From Lumbricus terrestris (taxonomy: Eukaryota > Annelida > Clitellata > Crassiclitellata > Lumbricidae), in assembly GCA_949752735.1 (NCBI GenBank), contig OX457038.1, forward strand, positions 20,072,012-20,136,011: 64,000 nucleotides of DNA, in the 5' to 3' direction. Each line of letters begins with the position of its first letter. Position 1 is the stretch's first letter. Shown piece by piece: positions 24,516-36,300 of this stretch. The translations under genes were made by a program, and so were the position numbers. Below the pieces are notes generated by a model. The model had not been told where the DNA came from. It did no database searches and was given only the letters and a program-made list of their open reading frames with translations.

Positions 24516-24831
24516 CAGGGCTGTACACGATGGTATACGCGGGTATACAGCGTATACTCACCTCCCGAAAACTAGGGTACACGCGGGTAAAATGCAGGGT
24601 ACACGGGTACACGCGAGTAAATGAGGGTGCATGCGGTCATTTAGGTGTATTTCGAAGGGAATGACTAAAGAAAGGTCACCAGTTTATTTCGGACGGGAAA
24701 TTGACATTTTTTGAAGATTTTGGCCGGATGACTAAAAAATAAAAAAGGTGGTCAGAAATTCCAGGTCCCAAAAAGTTTGTTTTTCTCCCGGTCAGCGTGT
24801 ACTCACCTCAAAATTTATCAGTACAGCCCTG
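24516..24831. mobile_element. MITE with CAGGGCTGTAC termini and hairpin cassettes
   Basis: Starts CAGGGCTGTACACGATGG and ends with inverted CAGGGCTGTACTGATAAA. Internal repeats of GGTAYACGCGGGTA occur on the left. Two hairpin cassettes (GAATGACTAAAGAAAGGTCA and GGATGACTAAAAAATAAAAA) are present. The termini are hAT-like, but no 8-bp duplication is visible. Confidence 0.7.
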
Positions 24832-25130
24832 ACTATTAGGGTATAGCAAGAAATATGTTTTCGTTTAAAATAAACTTTGGCATAAGTTAAAAGGTTGCTC
24901 CAGGTCCTAAATGAAAGAACTGATCAAATATTGCATCAAATTTATTGCATCTAACTTTGCCGCCAAGCACCTGAAGTTTAGTCTACTTTCACGTGCTTCA
25001 AACCGTGGCAAAAATACATACCGTTCACACAATAGAGTTATGGTCATGGAGAAATAGACAGAACAGAAAGAGAAAAGAAAGAAAACAACAAGAAATATTA
25101 TAAATCTCAAGGACGGTGTGTAAAATATAG

Positions 25131-26160
25131 ATGATACACTCAACAAGGATTCTAGCTGTGATACAGTTGACTCCGATTCCACAGCATCAGAATCATTATG
25201 AGGACGTTTATAAGCGATCTGAAGGGAAAACATGCTCTCGCTACACCAAGTCACTCCCATCTTTGTCAAGGGAATGTGACAGATATAGTTTCTCCAATGC
25301 AGTTGGTGTTGCACTTGCAACAGAAGTAGGTCTACTTGTGGACTATGGAATTGTGACTGATGACGACCAGAGTTCAGCTAATTGTGGGAAGAGAGAGAGA
25401 AAAGTTTTTTTAACACATTATCCGATGGAAGAGGTGAAAAGCGTGAAGTTGCAGCATTGTATTTTGATGCTGGGACAGATATACATGTAGCTGTAAGCTT
25501 ATGTTTGCAGAACAGTAGGCCTAGTCATGTTTGATACGAGAACTAGGATCAGGGCAAATCTCATCAAAGAGTGGATTAGCCGCAGGAATTTTCGAAGCAA
25601 TGCACGAATTCTTGTCTGATAGGCCTAATGATATTTCTTTCAGCTCAATAATAGCTGTTGGCTATGATGGAACGGTGGTAAATACAGGAATGCATGCTGA
25701 AACAATGGAATAAGAAAACTGGAGTTACATGCAAGGCGTCGTCCTCTCTAGTGGTTCATCTGCATGTTCTATTTCAATGAGTTGACCTTACGACATTATT
25801 TGCTCATCATTTATCAAGCTTCCTACCATACTTTGAGGGAAAGGTTGTTGATAAATGTATTCAAAAGAATGGCTAGCCTACTATGGTTAACCAGAAAATG
25901 TTGAAGTGAAGATGCTGATTGATGAGAAAAAACACAATCATGCAGAACTGGTAGCCAGAAGAATTAAAATAGCAAGGGAAACTGATCGCTGTCTATTATT
26001 ATCAGTTCCTGTGATATTAGAACATTCACAATCCCAAAACTGAATTTAGAAGCCACTGTCTACTGTGTTCAAGTTAACTGGTTGGATGTTTCCAGACTTG
26101 AACCTCCAATAACTTGCAAGTTTAAGAAAAATTACCTTAAGTAATACATTAAAACTGACA
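25131..26160 (+). pseudogene. Decayed copy of a multi-copy invertebrate protein family, probably transposon-derived
   Basis: Recognisable blocks appear in order but in different frames. RECDRYSFSNAVGVALATE and DYGIVTDDD lie in one frame near 25260-25370. After a shift near 25425 comes AALYFDAGTD, then IAVGYDGTVVNTG near 25650. Past a stop, a block WFICMFYFNELTLRHY lies near 25755. The order matches a family I know from arthropod and cnidarian genomes, with GCDGTxVNTG and LLHxNELPLRH. Several stops and frameshifts make it non-functional. I cannot name the superfamily with confidence. Confidence 0.55.
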
Positions 26161-26489
26161 GTAGGCCTATGTTAGATCTTGAAAAATACCATTGCCACAA
26201 GCATGCAGTCAAAGTTGCTACAGGTAGTACAGATGCAGCAAGGTCAGTTTGTGACAAAGAAGTAGACAAGGCCACATTCGAAGAAAGCGCGAATTCCTCA
26301 AAAACATGGTCAAATATACCACAAAAAGTGAGTGGACTATATAATATAAGTAATATAAGTGAAAGGCATTGTCAGCATCATGAGAGCATGTGAAGTTGTG
26401 AACATTTTGTGAAGCGTAATTAAGGACCACAAAGTTTTTCTCAACTTTAATAAATCGTTCCATTTTTTAAGTTAGAATAATGCATCAAT
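26161..26489. other. Non-coding remainder
   Basis: May include eroded 3' sequence of the pseudogene upstream; nothing diagnostic seen. Confidence 0.35.
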
Positions 26490-26660
26490 GGGGACCGTCC
26501 ATAAATGACGTCACGTAACTGGAGGGGAGAGGATCACACAATGTCATCTATGACGATTTGTGACGGTCCATTGCTAGATATCATACGACTTGTTTTAACG
26601 TGTGACGAGGGGTCAAAGGGGATCGCCCTAAAGTTCATGACGTCACTTATGGACGACCCC
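26490..26660. mobile_element. Short MITE with TGACGTCA subterminal motifs
   Basis: Inverted termini GGGGACCGTCCATAAATGAC and, from the other end, GGGGTCGTCCATAAGTGAC, each followed by GTCA. 171 bp, no coding content, target duplication unclear. Next, 26661-27004 is featureless. Confidence 0.7.
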
Positions 26661-27004
26661 TTGCTTGTGACTCATGGATGTCGGAATTGCCAAGCAAATT
26701 CACATGCTGTGCCATAAAATGTGGCTCACAATATTCCTATTTTTAAGCCTAATTAATACTTCAGATAAGAAAATAGTCAAATTTCAGCAGTGTTAACGCA
26801 GTGCTCAATAGTACGGTATACTCGAATAACTTCAGGGCCATGGCGGCAAAGTTAAGCAGCATGTCAGAACCAAAATTTCTATACCAGACACTATTATATG
26901 CATAGGAGCAACAAATTAATATATGCCAAATATAATCCTTTCTGGTCACTATGCCCTACTGACTATATCAAAGGCATAGGAGAAGATTCTCGTTCTCATT
27001 CTCC

Positions 27005-27246
27005 CATTGTCATCCGCCAAAATTTCCGACGACCTATTTTTAGTCATCCGGTCGAAATCTCATGGAAATTGTCCATTTTCATTCGCCAAAATTTATGACG
27101 AACTTTTTAAGTCATCCGGTCGCAAATCGTGAAAACATTTCAGTTTTGCATGTAAAAAAACCCGGATGGCCTTCTTAAAAGGGGCTTAGCCCCGGATTGC
27201 CTTTTATAGGGGGCTTAGCCCCTAGCCCCCCTAATGCCGCCACTGG
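27005..27246 (-). mobile_element. Truncated MITE, CAGTGGCGGC family
   Basis: The right end read inward is CAGTGGCGGCATTAGGGGGG, then GCTAAGCCCC blocks, then two hairpin cassettes in minus orientation. The left terminus is missing. It is the same family as the element at 46220-46516. Confidence 0.65.
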
Positions 27247-27609
27247 GCTTACTAGAATAGGGTCTACATTTAAACTGTAGGCTAATTAAATACTATTAAA
27301 ATATAATATTTAAACTAGAAATGAACTATAGAATTATAAAATCACACGTAAGAGTAGACTACGAATTAAAGTAAGTAGGCCTAGGCCTATATTAGATCTA
27401 CTTTATTCAACCGCGGCATCGCCTGAAAACGCACTGCGAGAACACTGGATGAGAACAGAATATTGTGCAATAGGCCTAATAGAAAATCGAAATATAGCTA
27501 GGCCTACAAGTCAAAAATCATTTTACAATCTAGAAACATAACAAGCATCTTTGGAACTGTGGGGGAGAAAGGATAGACAGAAAAGAATAACAGTATATAG
27601 CATAGCTAG

Positions 27610-28281
27610 CAGTGTTTAATCTAGACGTCTCTGGGGGGGGAAAGTTCCCCCCCCAGGATTGGCATTTCCCCCCCCAGAAAAATTTGACGAAATGATATTG
27701 GTTTTTAGTTACTGTCTTCATCTTTTTTACTTGAAGTGTTATAATATGCCGTTATATTATTTATTATTATATGATTATAATAAAATTATTTACTACTATA
27801 ATATATGATACTATCATGTTAAGACGACACCTTAAAATACAGCCATTGCAATGTGGAAATTCAAATATTTTCTAATGGGTCACTGAAAAAGTACAGCTAT
27901 TTTGTTAAGATGACCCCTTAAAATGCAGCCATTGCAATGTTGAAATTCAAAAAGTTTCTAATGGATCACTGAAAAAGTATAGCAATTTTGTCAAGATGAC
28001 ACCTTAAAATGCTGCCATTGCAATGTGGAAATTCAAAAAGTTTCTAATGGGTCACTGATAAAATTCAGCCATTTTCTTAAGATGTCCCTCTAAAATGCTG
28101 CCATTGCAATGTATAAATTCAAAAAGTTTCTGATGGGGAGGGGCACATCCCCTCCCCGTACCCCACCCCTCCCAGTCTCGACGCTACGTGCATCATGAGC
28201 GTCCTTCGGACGCTCAATTGTCTCCCCCCCCCCAGAAACCTCAATTCCCCCCCCAGAGGACGGGGACTAGATTAAACACTG
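27610..28281. mobile_element. Complete MITE, CAGTGTTTAATCTAG family
   Basis: Termini CAGTGTTTAATCTAG are inverted at both ends, followed by G-runs and C-runs. It is flanked on both sides by CATAGCTAG (27601-27609 and 28282-28290), a 9-bp direct repeat. Nine bases would suit Mutator-like elements, though an 8-bp hAT-type duplication with a one-base offset end is also possible. Four 86-bp tandem units lie inside. Non-coding. Confidence 0.85.
27818..28130. repeat. 86-bp tandem repeat inside the MITE, 3.7 units
   Basis: Unit starts at 27818, 27904, 27990 and 28076, an exact 86-bp period. Each unit contains an AAAATGCxGCCATTGCAATG block and a TTCTAATGGGTCACTG block. Confidence 0.9.
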
Positions 28282-28290
28282 CATAGCTAG

Positions 28291-28745
28291 GTAGGTTAAT
28301 AAAAATCAGGCTCACTTGAATAGCATATATATCCGTGTTATAAATCCACATCTGGACCTGGTTAATGCGTGAGCATGAGGAACTCACTGTTGTGAGAACG
28401 AGGACGAAGTGAGTATAGGTAACATTCTTAATTAACGCATGACTGGAGTTGTAAAGTAGGCCTACAGAAGAGAATCTTCGTTTTTATTGACATTCAATCT
28501 GACAGACCGCAGAACGATTACAGATACAAGTTATACGAAATACGGCCATGCAGCTTCGCACGCAGGTCGGCTACAACTGTACAGGCTCGGTAACTTAACA
28601 TTAATGGCCTAGGTGCTGGAACGCTCCTGATGCGGCCAAGCCAGGAGTGGGAGGGGCGATCTTATTTTGAACAGACCCGATCGAGGCAAACAACACAACA
28701 GAAAGCGCCACTGGCAGCTAACAGAAAATTCAAATAAATTTTTTT
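28291..28745. other. Non-coding, nothing recognised
   Basis: No domain or repeat family identified. Confidence 0.4.
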
Positions 28746-28838
28746 CCCTGAGCGAGGATTGAACCCAGGCCGCGAAAATGACTAGCCTACTCATGAGCAG
28801 TTAATCGTACAGCGCTCTCTCAACTGAGCTACGGACTC
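28746..28838 (-). repeat. tRNA-like sequence, probably a SINE head or tRNA pseudogene
   Basis: On the minus strand: TAGCTCAGTTGAGAGAGC (A-box region), a middle part longer than a normal anticodon arm, then GGGTTCAATCC (B box) and an A-rich tail after CTCAGGG. Acceptor and T stems do not pair well, so a functional tRNA is unlikely. 28839-29719 holds nothing else recognised. Confidence 0.6.
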
Positions 28839-29719
28839 TTCCCCCACCCAAGAGCGATGAATCAGCATGACCATAGACTTTGATCATCGAACGACTTCTG
28901 GTTGGCAGGCAGAAAGTTGAGCCGCATCATTTTAAATCTCGTGAATATTATTCTATTTTTTCCGATTGCTAAAAATTTCGTGATATTTTTGGTGGCCTAC
29001 TTGGGGGCTTAGCCCGCCCACTAGCCTCTGGTAAACGCCGTCTGTTGCGGTAGATGAATTAAACGGCAGATTTTCTGCATAAATTATTCCATTCTCTAGG
29101 CCTATGGTAGGACTAAATCGGAAGAATTTAAGACCGCCTTCTTTTCGGCCTATCCTTAGACCTTAGAAGGCTTAGACCTTAGTCCTTCCACGCACTTGTA
29201 GTGCATCGGGCGACACAGGTCTTCAACGTCACTCTGTCCTCCGCACCTGCCCTGGCCGCTATTGGCTACTAAATAAATCGTTGCGTCTTTTAGCACAACG
29301 TAAGAAATCGTCACACAAAGGAAATGACTCCAGAGCCGCGTATTTATACTCTGTATAATATATTCGATGTAGGCCTATTTCAATACTGTGACGAAGGAGT
29401 CAGCGCAGAACTTCCAGTATGGAAATTGAAGCACGACTAGCCTATGCATGGATGTTGCCCCCACTTTAAATTCAGTTTCTAATACTAAATTTAAAGGTTA
29501 GGTTCTGAATCTCCAAAGAAATTTTTTACTGTGTAAGCAAAATAAATATTCATCAATCTACCTTCATAAAATGTCAATTGAATGGTGTTCTGATGTAGGC
29601 TAAGGAAGATGTTAATTTTCCGGGACCCCAATTATCGTGCAAGAGCCAGAGAACTTGAACAAGTTGAATTTGGTGAATTCAATGATTGAACATTACGCCT
29701 TCCATCCGACGAGTATCGA

Positions 29720-30146
29720 CAGGGATGCCACTCATAGCTTTTTCCACCTAGATCTAGGTATTTTCGGTCTTGTCTAGGTTTCTAGGGTTTTTTGGTCAGG
29801 ATCTAGCTTTTTTCTCACGACAGTTTTTTCGACTTTTTACATAAAAATTTATTTTTTTAAACTGAAAATGCCCAAAAGACTTGGAAAAATCGAAAATTTT
29901 GTGATTTTTGGGAAAACAATTGTAAATTTTGGAGCGAAAGACTAAAAAAGTAGGTCATCAGAAATATTTTTGGGAAGGAAAAGAGAGCAAATTTTAATCA
30001 TCGTACGACTAAAAAAAGTCGTCAGAAATTTCAAGCAGGAAAATTCGACAAATCTATGTATTTTACTGGGAAATCGTCAATCTAGCCTTTTCTAGCCTTT
30101 TTTGATTCGATCTGACCTTTTTTCACAATCTAGAGTGGCATCCCTG
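29720..30146. mobile_element. hAT-type MITE with perfect 8-bp TSD, upstream of the PHYHIP-like gene
   Basis: Inverted termini CAGGGATGCCACTC, flanked by AGTATCGA on both sides (29712-29719 and 30147-30154). It contains repeated TCTAGG/CTAGATCTAGG blocks and two hairpin cassettes (GACTAAAAAAGTAGGTCATC, and ACGACTAAAAAAAGTCGTC). It ends 121 bp before the start codon of the next gene, so it may lie in its promoter or 5' UTR. Confidence 0.9.
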
Positions 30147-30267
30147 AGTATCGAGCGCAGTCCAGCGACGCGTAGTTTGGCGTTTCAAATATATTCATGA
30201 TTAAAATAAAAAGTCAAAACGATCTATTAATTTATAATTTCACCAGTCTACGATCGGCTTGTCAAAT

Positions 30268-30330
30268 ATGGCAGTAAATTCGTTGCAAAGGGATCTGATG
30301 ATGTTTAGCGCTGAACTGGAAGATTTACTA
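30268..30330 (+). CDS. PHYHIP-like gene, exon 1
   Basis: 21 codons from ATG, ending before GTATGC in phase 0. Leucine-rich helix start. Confidence 0.75.
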
Positions 30331-33300
30331 GTATGCCTGTGGAGTACTTATAACGTCTTTCGTGTGCCTACTAGCGAAACCATGCTTATGATAACAATCT
30401 GAACAAGTTTGTCTATGCGAGTCATGCACTTTGTAGATGTATAAGCTGAGTACTATTTGCAAATTTGCACAGTTCTTGTGATTAATAGTTGAAAGTGGTT
30501 TGTGATGGTGTTTTGGTTCGTTTGCAGTCATCCTCTAAGTCGGGGTTAATTTTCTGTCGTTTCAACAGATGCTTGATTTCTGCCGCCGTGAATTCAACTG
30601 CAGCCTACATTGTTTACACACTCTATAGGTTGTCTCTGAAATAGTCAATTGAAGATTTGCCATCTGATTTTGTATGTTGTGGCTAAGAAGGCGCTTTATC
30701 TGCATGGCTGAATTTTATGGAAACCTTTCGAAATAGCTGCTTGTCTTCTGATCATTGAATTGATATTAATTCGTTGCAAATTGCATTTGATTGCAATTCT
30801 TTTGTGCATGCATAATTAGGCCTATGTCTTTCTGTAGGAATGGATGATGTCTGACAAGTGCCAGGAGAACAGTGAAGAAATTGAGTCGAAAGTAACCTCC
30901 AATCTTTTGTTTCATGTTTATGTCTAACAGTCTAAGAAAAACTTGGTTAAATATTCTGTGGGTATAACTACAAAGAGATATAGTTTAAAGTATAGATTTG
31001 CTATGGATTTGTCTTTACCACTTCATCATTCATGATGTAGGGTTAACACCATGAAAGATGTTACCCCATTTGTTCATTCATTGGTTCACAGCATTCTTTT
31101 CGCACGCCTTCAAGATAATCATTAACCTGGGAAAGATTATCATTAACCTAGGAAAGAACAATTGCAAATTCTGAGTGTTTATGGGCAAAACACTTAACAG
31201 AACAGAAGTAGGTGTGTATGTGCATTGTAACAATTCAAGAGATTTTCACATCTTCATTGGTACCCAGGACGGCCAGGAGTATTTTGTAATAAATTTCACC
31301 ACTTACATTAGTCTTGCAAGTTTGGTAATTGTAAATACTGTTAAATTTAAAAATGAAGTTTACAGAAAGTATTTAGATAGGAAGTTCTTTGTTGTACATG
31401 TATGAATTAATGCCTGATTTTCTTTCTGGAAAATGATTGGAACTTGTATTGCATTTGATATTGCTAAATTTTGGTTCCTGGCAAACACATTGTTTGATGA
31501 TGATGATTTCTTTGCCCAAATTATTTGTCCATAGTTTTCTATGCCACCAGGAGATAAGTGATGTGGTTCCAATTGCCAACTGCATCTGTGAGCTGCAAAT
31601 AGGCAGTGCATAAATCAGCATCTACTGTAAAGTATGTTGTTCCTGCATGGTACACATCTTGTCTTTGGCCGGTGTTCATTCACAGTTGCAGGTCCATCCA
31701 TCTGGGACTTTCTACATCCTCAGTTCTTAATGGCTTCGTGTTCCCAACTCTCTTCTGAATCTAGACTGCCACTCGCTTTAACCAACCTCTTCCAGTCTAT
31801 ATAGGCAAGGGTGTTAATGTTTGTTTGGCTTCAATGTGCACCTCTGAACTTTGCAAAGAGGGTATTGTCAAATTACAGTTGTATTCTATTTCTGTAGTGT
31901 ACATTCATGCACATAATATATGTGTATTTATACTCATTTAGTATGTTTGAAATTAAACAATAGAAGTGGGAGTAAATGACATGATTGTCCATTGCTCTTT
32001 GACAGTTGTTCAGCCTGCAGGCAGAACTGATGAACTTTGTTCAGGACAATGGTGAATCGGATGAATCCAGAGAATTTTCAAGGAAACTGACTGACACTAC
32101 ATCACATTGGTATCAGATGCAGAATCAGGTAAATCTGATTTTCAGTGGGAATGGATTCATGGTAATGTAACATTGATCCTTAAGAGTTTATTTATGTCTG
32201 CCACGTAAAACTTCGGTGCAGCAGACAGTTTGGCAAGAATGTGTTGGCATGGCAATGAGTTTTCGAAGGGGGAGTTGGTCACTTCCAAAAATGACGCGCA
32301 TGCTTCAGGTGGACAATCACAGCTCCAGAATATTCCCCATAATATATTGCGGAGGCAGTGAACCTATAGTGGTCCAGCATGGTCATTGGCCAGGTTAAGG
32401 GTGCACGATTGTCGCGTGTAAGTCAGATATGCACCTCATTGAGAGATGGCACAGGTGGAATTTTTCCATTGTAGTTGTGTTGTACAATATACACCCTTTG
32501 AAGTAAGATTTTTAACATCGCTAATTCTACCATGACTTCAGCTATGACTTTTAATAATTTCATCTAGATTTCAGGTTATTGTTGGATCGGAATTGGCTTC
32601 ACGAATGCCTGCATGTTTGAATGTTTCAAGACTTGCATCTATAGCTATTATAGACACTGCATATAGATCTATACATGTTCGTAAGTGGCAATATAATTTT
32701 ATATATATGTGTAAAATTACACTCGCACATGAGTAACCAATTTTTTCAGAGAACGGAGTTTGTTTCTGTGAGTGATCTTCTTCCCAGCGAACGGCCGACT
32801 ATCTCGAATGATGATCTCCAATTCGATTCACCTGCATTAATTCCCTTCCCAGAGTAGGTTAATCACGACTTCTGCTTATGTTTGTGCATCTCTCTGGAAC
32901 ATGTTATATGCATGCATGTTGAAATTATTTCTATTTAATTGGAAAATGTGGTAAGCAATTCTCTTAAGAGGGATGTGTGAATAATGAAATTATCTGTAAG
33001 TCAGTGGTTCTTTGCCTTTTCAGAGTGGCAACCCCTTGGTAAAATTTCCAAAGTTGTGATGACCCCAACAACAAAATTCATTGAGTTACTCCCCTTCACT
33101 GAATTTTTGTTACCATTGTTGTGAATTTTGCTTCATACTTCAAAAACTGCTGTTGGTGACTCTGTGAGGTTTCTGAGGATTCTGAGAGCTATCCATTCAT
33201 CAGTGTTAATCTAGATGTCTCTGTGGAAAGTTCCCCCCCCCCCCCACTTCAGGAGCGGCACCCCGAAAAAATTGAACAGCTGCTTTTTGCATTTAAAGTA

Positions 33301-36300
33301 AAGGGCTTTATATATCCACTGCTAGATTTTAGAAACAGAGGATAAAACTAGATGATATGCCAAAAAACAGTCATCAGAAAAGAAGAGATGACTTTCTTGA
33401 GTAAAAATCCTTCCACTGGTTAGCGCCTTGTGCCTCAACTGTTGATCGTCTGCCAAACGGTGACTTGTCCTTCCCCCTCTTTCCCCTAAAGCTGGATTCC
33501 CCAAAGCAGAGGGACTAGATTAAACAGTGTATTCTGTAGTTTGAAGTTTAGGTATCATAAATCTATTTGGCTTGGAGAAACCCCAACAGTTGAACTCCAC
33601 AAAACCTTCATCTCAAGTGTGCTTTCTTGGCATCATCAGCGTTATCATTATAGGTACTGTTCATCCTTGCCTACAAAGTAGGATGTTTAGTATCTTCATT
33701 TGCAGACCTTATATTTGTTGGGTTCATCAGTTTGACAGACACTTATTTCACCCTGATTCATTTTAGGAGGCCATCAATTTAATCAACTTTACTTGTGTTC
33801 TATATGAATTATGTGAAGCACATCCATAGACCTCACTGGCTGACAGCGTACACTTTTTGAACAAACCGAGATATTGTTTGACCTTTAGAAGAATAGTAAA
33901 AGTGGTTATATAGATTTGAAAATTAAACTGGCCAAAATTACATTAGCTGCTGCAATAATGTTAAAAATTACAATAATAAATACTATTGTAATTTAATAAT
34001 TAAATGGCTCATATACCTATATATTGAATATTGAGATATTATGCACATTATCACACACTGAAAAAGGTTGACAAACATTGTAATTCTATTACACTGAAAA
34101 TGTCGGATGCAAAGAATCTTTTTATTGTTGTTGTCAGGCAACTTCCTACCTATGAAGACTGTCTGCCCTCGTGGATTTTTCTGGACCTTGAAGGAAAGGT
34201 ACACTTGGAAACCCTGCTACTGTAGCAAATTCCATCTAATCTAATCAGCTATAAGGTCTTGTAAGGTTCTGCTGTTCTAATGTACCACCTATTGATAACA
34301 GAATTTAAACAAAGTCATGTTCCAGAACTGGACAGATCTGTTTTCCACCAGTTTAAATGACTTATACAGGAGACACCAGCCCTGTAGAAACTACTAATTG
34401 ATACTAATTAATTAATGTTAGTCAATGCTGATTAGTATTAAATTAATACTTAGAAATAATACTGATTCATGCCAATAACACTGATTAATTGATGCTGATT
34501 ATTACTAATTCACTAATTAATACAACTGTCTAATGATTTGGTTAATATTAATTAATACTCATAAGCACCAATTTGCGCTAATTAATTATGATTTACACTA
34601 ATTTACCAGTTAATGCTAATGAACTTGTTCAGAATATATTAGTACTGATTAATACCAATTGACACTAATTTAAAAAAATTAATACTGATTTATACAATTT
34701 TCTATATAATTCTGACGATCTCGTTGAGACAGCTGAGGGCACAAGACAAACAAGGTACCAGCGCCTGTTTACCTTTGGTTTAGTTTGTAATCTCTTCCGG
34801 TCTGTCTGATGTTAGATATATTTGTCTTGTCTCTGTATCCATGTGCTTTTCACTCTCTATGTCTGACTGACCACATGTGTCATTGACTATAATAGGATGA
34901 TGTGGATCCCGATGCTGCTGCTGTTGCTGCTGAAACCGATGCTTCCTCTGAGCCGAATTTCCATGGAAGGATGAACCGGAAACGCTTGCCAGATCTTTTT
35001 CTGGATTTTGAGGTGTGTCTACTTATTATACACAATATATTTAAAAGTTCTCATCTATGTCTCTGTCTGTATACTGCTTGTCAGTATTTAAATATGTATG
35101 CATATAGACATACATATAGTGTATGTATGTGTAGCTGTGTCTGTCTGTATGTTACAGGGAATACAGGAGTATATAATTATGTTTATTTACTTGCATATTG
35201 ATCTGTATGTATGCTTGAGTGTATGTATGTATCTATTTTTTAATATGTGCATTTGTCTGTATTGAAAGGTGCAAGCTCAACGAGAAGAAGCGAAAAGAAA
35301 GAAGCTTTCCAGGTAATCGCTTTGCTTCCATTTACATTTTGTTACTCTGTTGAGCTGTCTATCATTGAATCAGTTTTCTTTTTAGGCTGTCTATCTCTAG
35401 TTGCCTATTTATTGATCTATCTCTGGCATTCTCTGCTTGTCAGCCTGTCCGACCATCTATACTTTGTATATAACTTTTCTCTATGGCTGCTCCCTTCGTG
35501 CATGACGCTGCAGCATCTGGTCATCTGTATGTCTTCATCTTATCATCTGTATGTCTTCATCTGGTCACTTGGATGTCTTCATCTGGTCATCTGTATGTCT
35601 TCATCTGGTCATCTGCATGTCTTCATCTGGTCATCTGTGTGTCTTCATCTTATCATCTGTATGTGTGTGTTCGTCTGGTCATCTTTATGTCTTCATCTGG
35701 TCACTTGGATGTCTTCATCTGGTCATCTGCATGTCTTCATCTGGTCATCTGCATGTCTTCATCTGGTCACTTGGAGTTGGATGTCTTCATCTGGTCATCT
35801 GTGTGTCTTCATCTTATCATCTGTATGTGTGTGTTCGTCTGGTCATCTTTTTGTCTTCATCTGGTCACTTGGATGTCTTCATCTGGTCAGTTGGATGTCT
35901 TCATCTGGTCATCTGCATGTCTTCATCTGGTCACTTGGAGTTGGATGTCTTCATCTGGTCATCTGTGTGTCTTCATCTTATCATCTGTATGTGTGTGTTC
36001 GTCTGGTCATCTTTATGTTTTCATCTGGTCACTAGGATGTCTTCATCTGGTCATCTGCATGTCTTCATCTGGTCATCTGCATGTCTTCATCTGGTCACTT
36101 GGAGTTGGATGTCTTCATCTGGTCATCTGTGTGTCTTCATCTTATCATCTGTATGTGTGTGTTCGTCAGGTCATCTTTATGTATTTATCTGGTCACTTGG
36201 ATGTCTTCATCTGGTCATCTGCATGTCTTCATCTGGTCACTTGGATGTCTTCATATGGTCATCTGCATGTCTTCATCTGGTCACTTGGAGTTGGATATCT

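Noticed and set aside
28746..28838. Functional tRNA gene
   Set aside because: A- and B-box-like blocks are present, but the anticodon region is too long and the acceptor and T stems do not pair.
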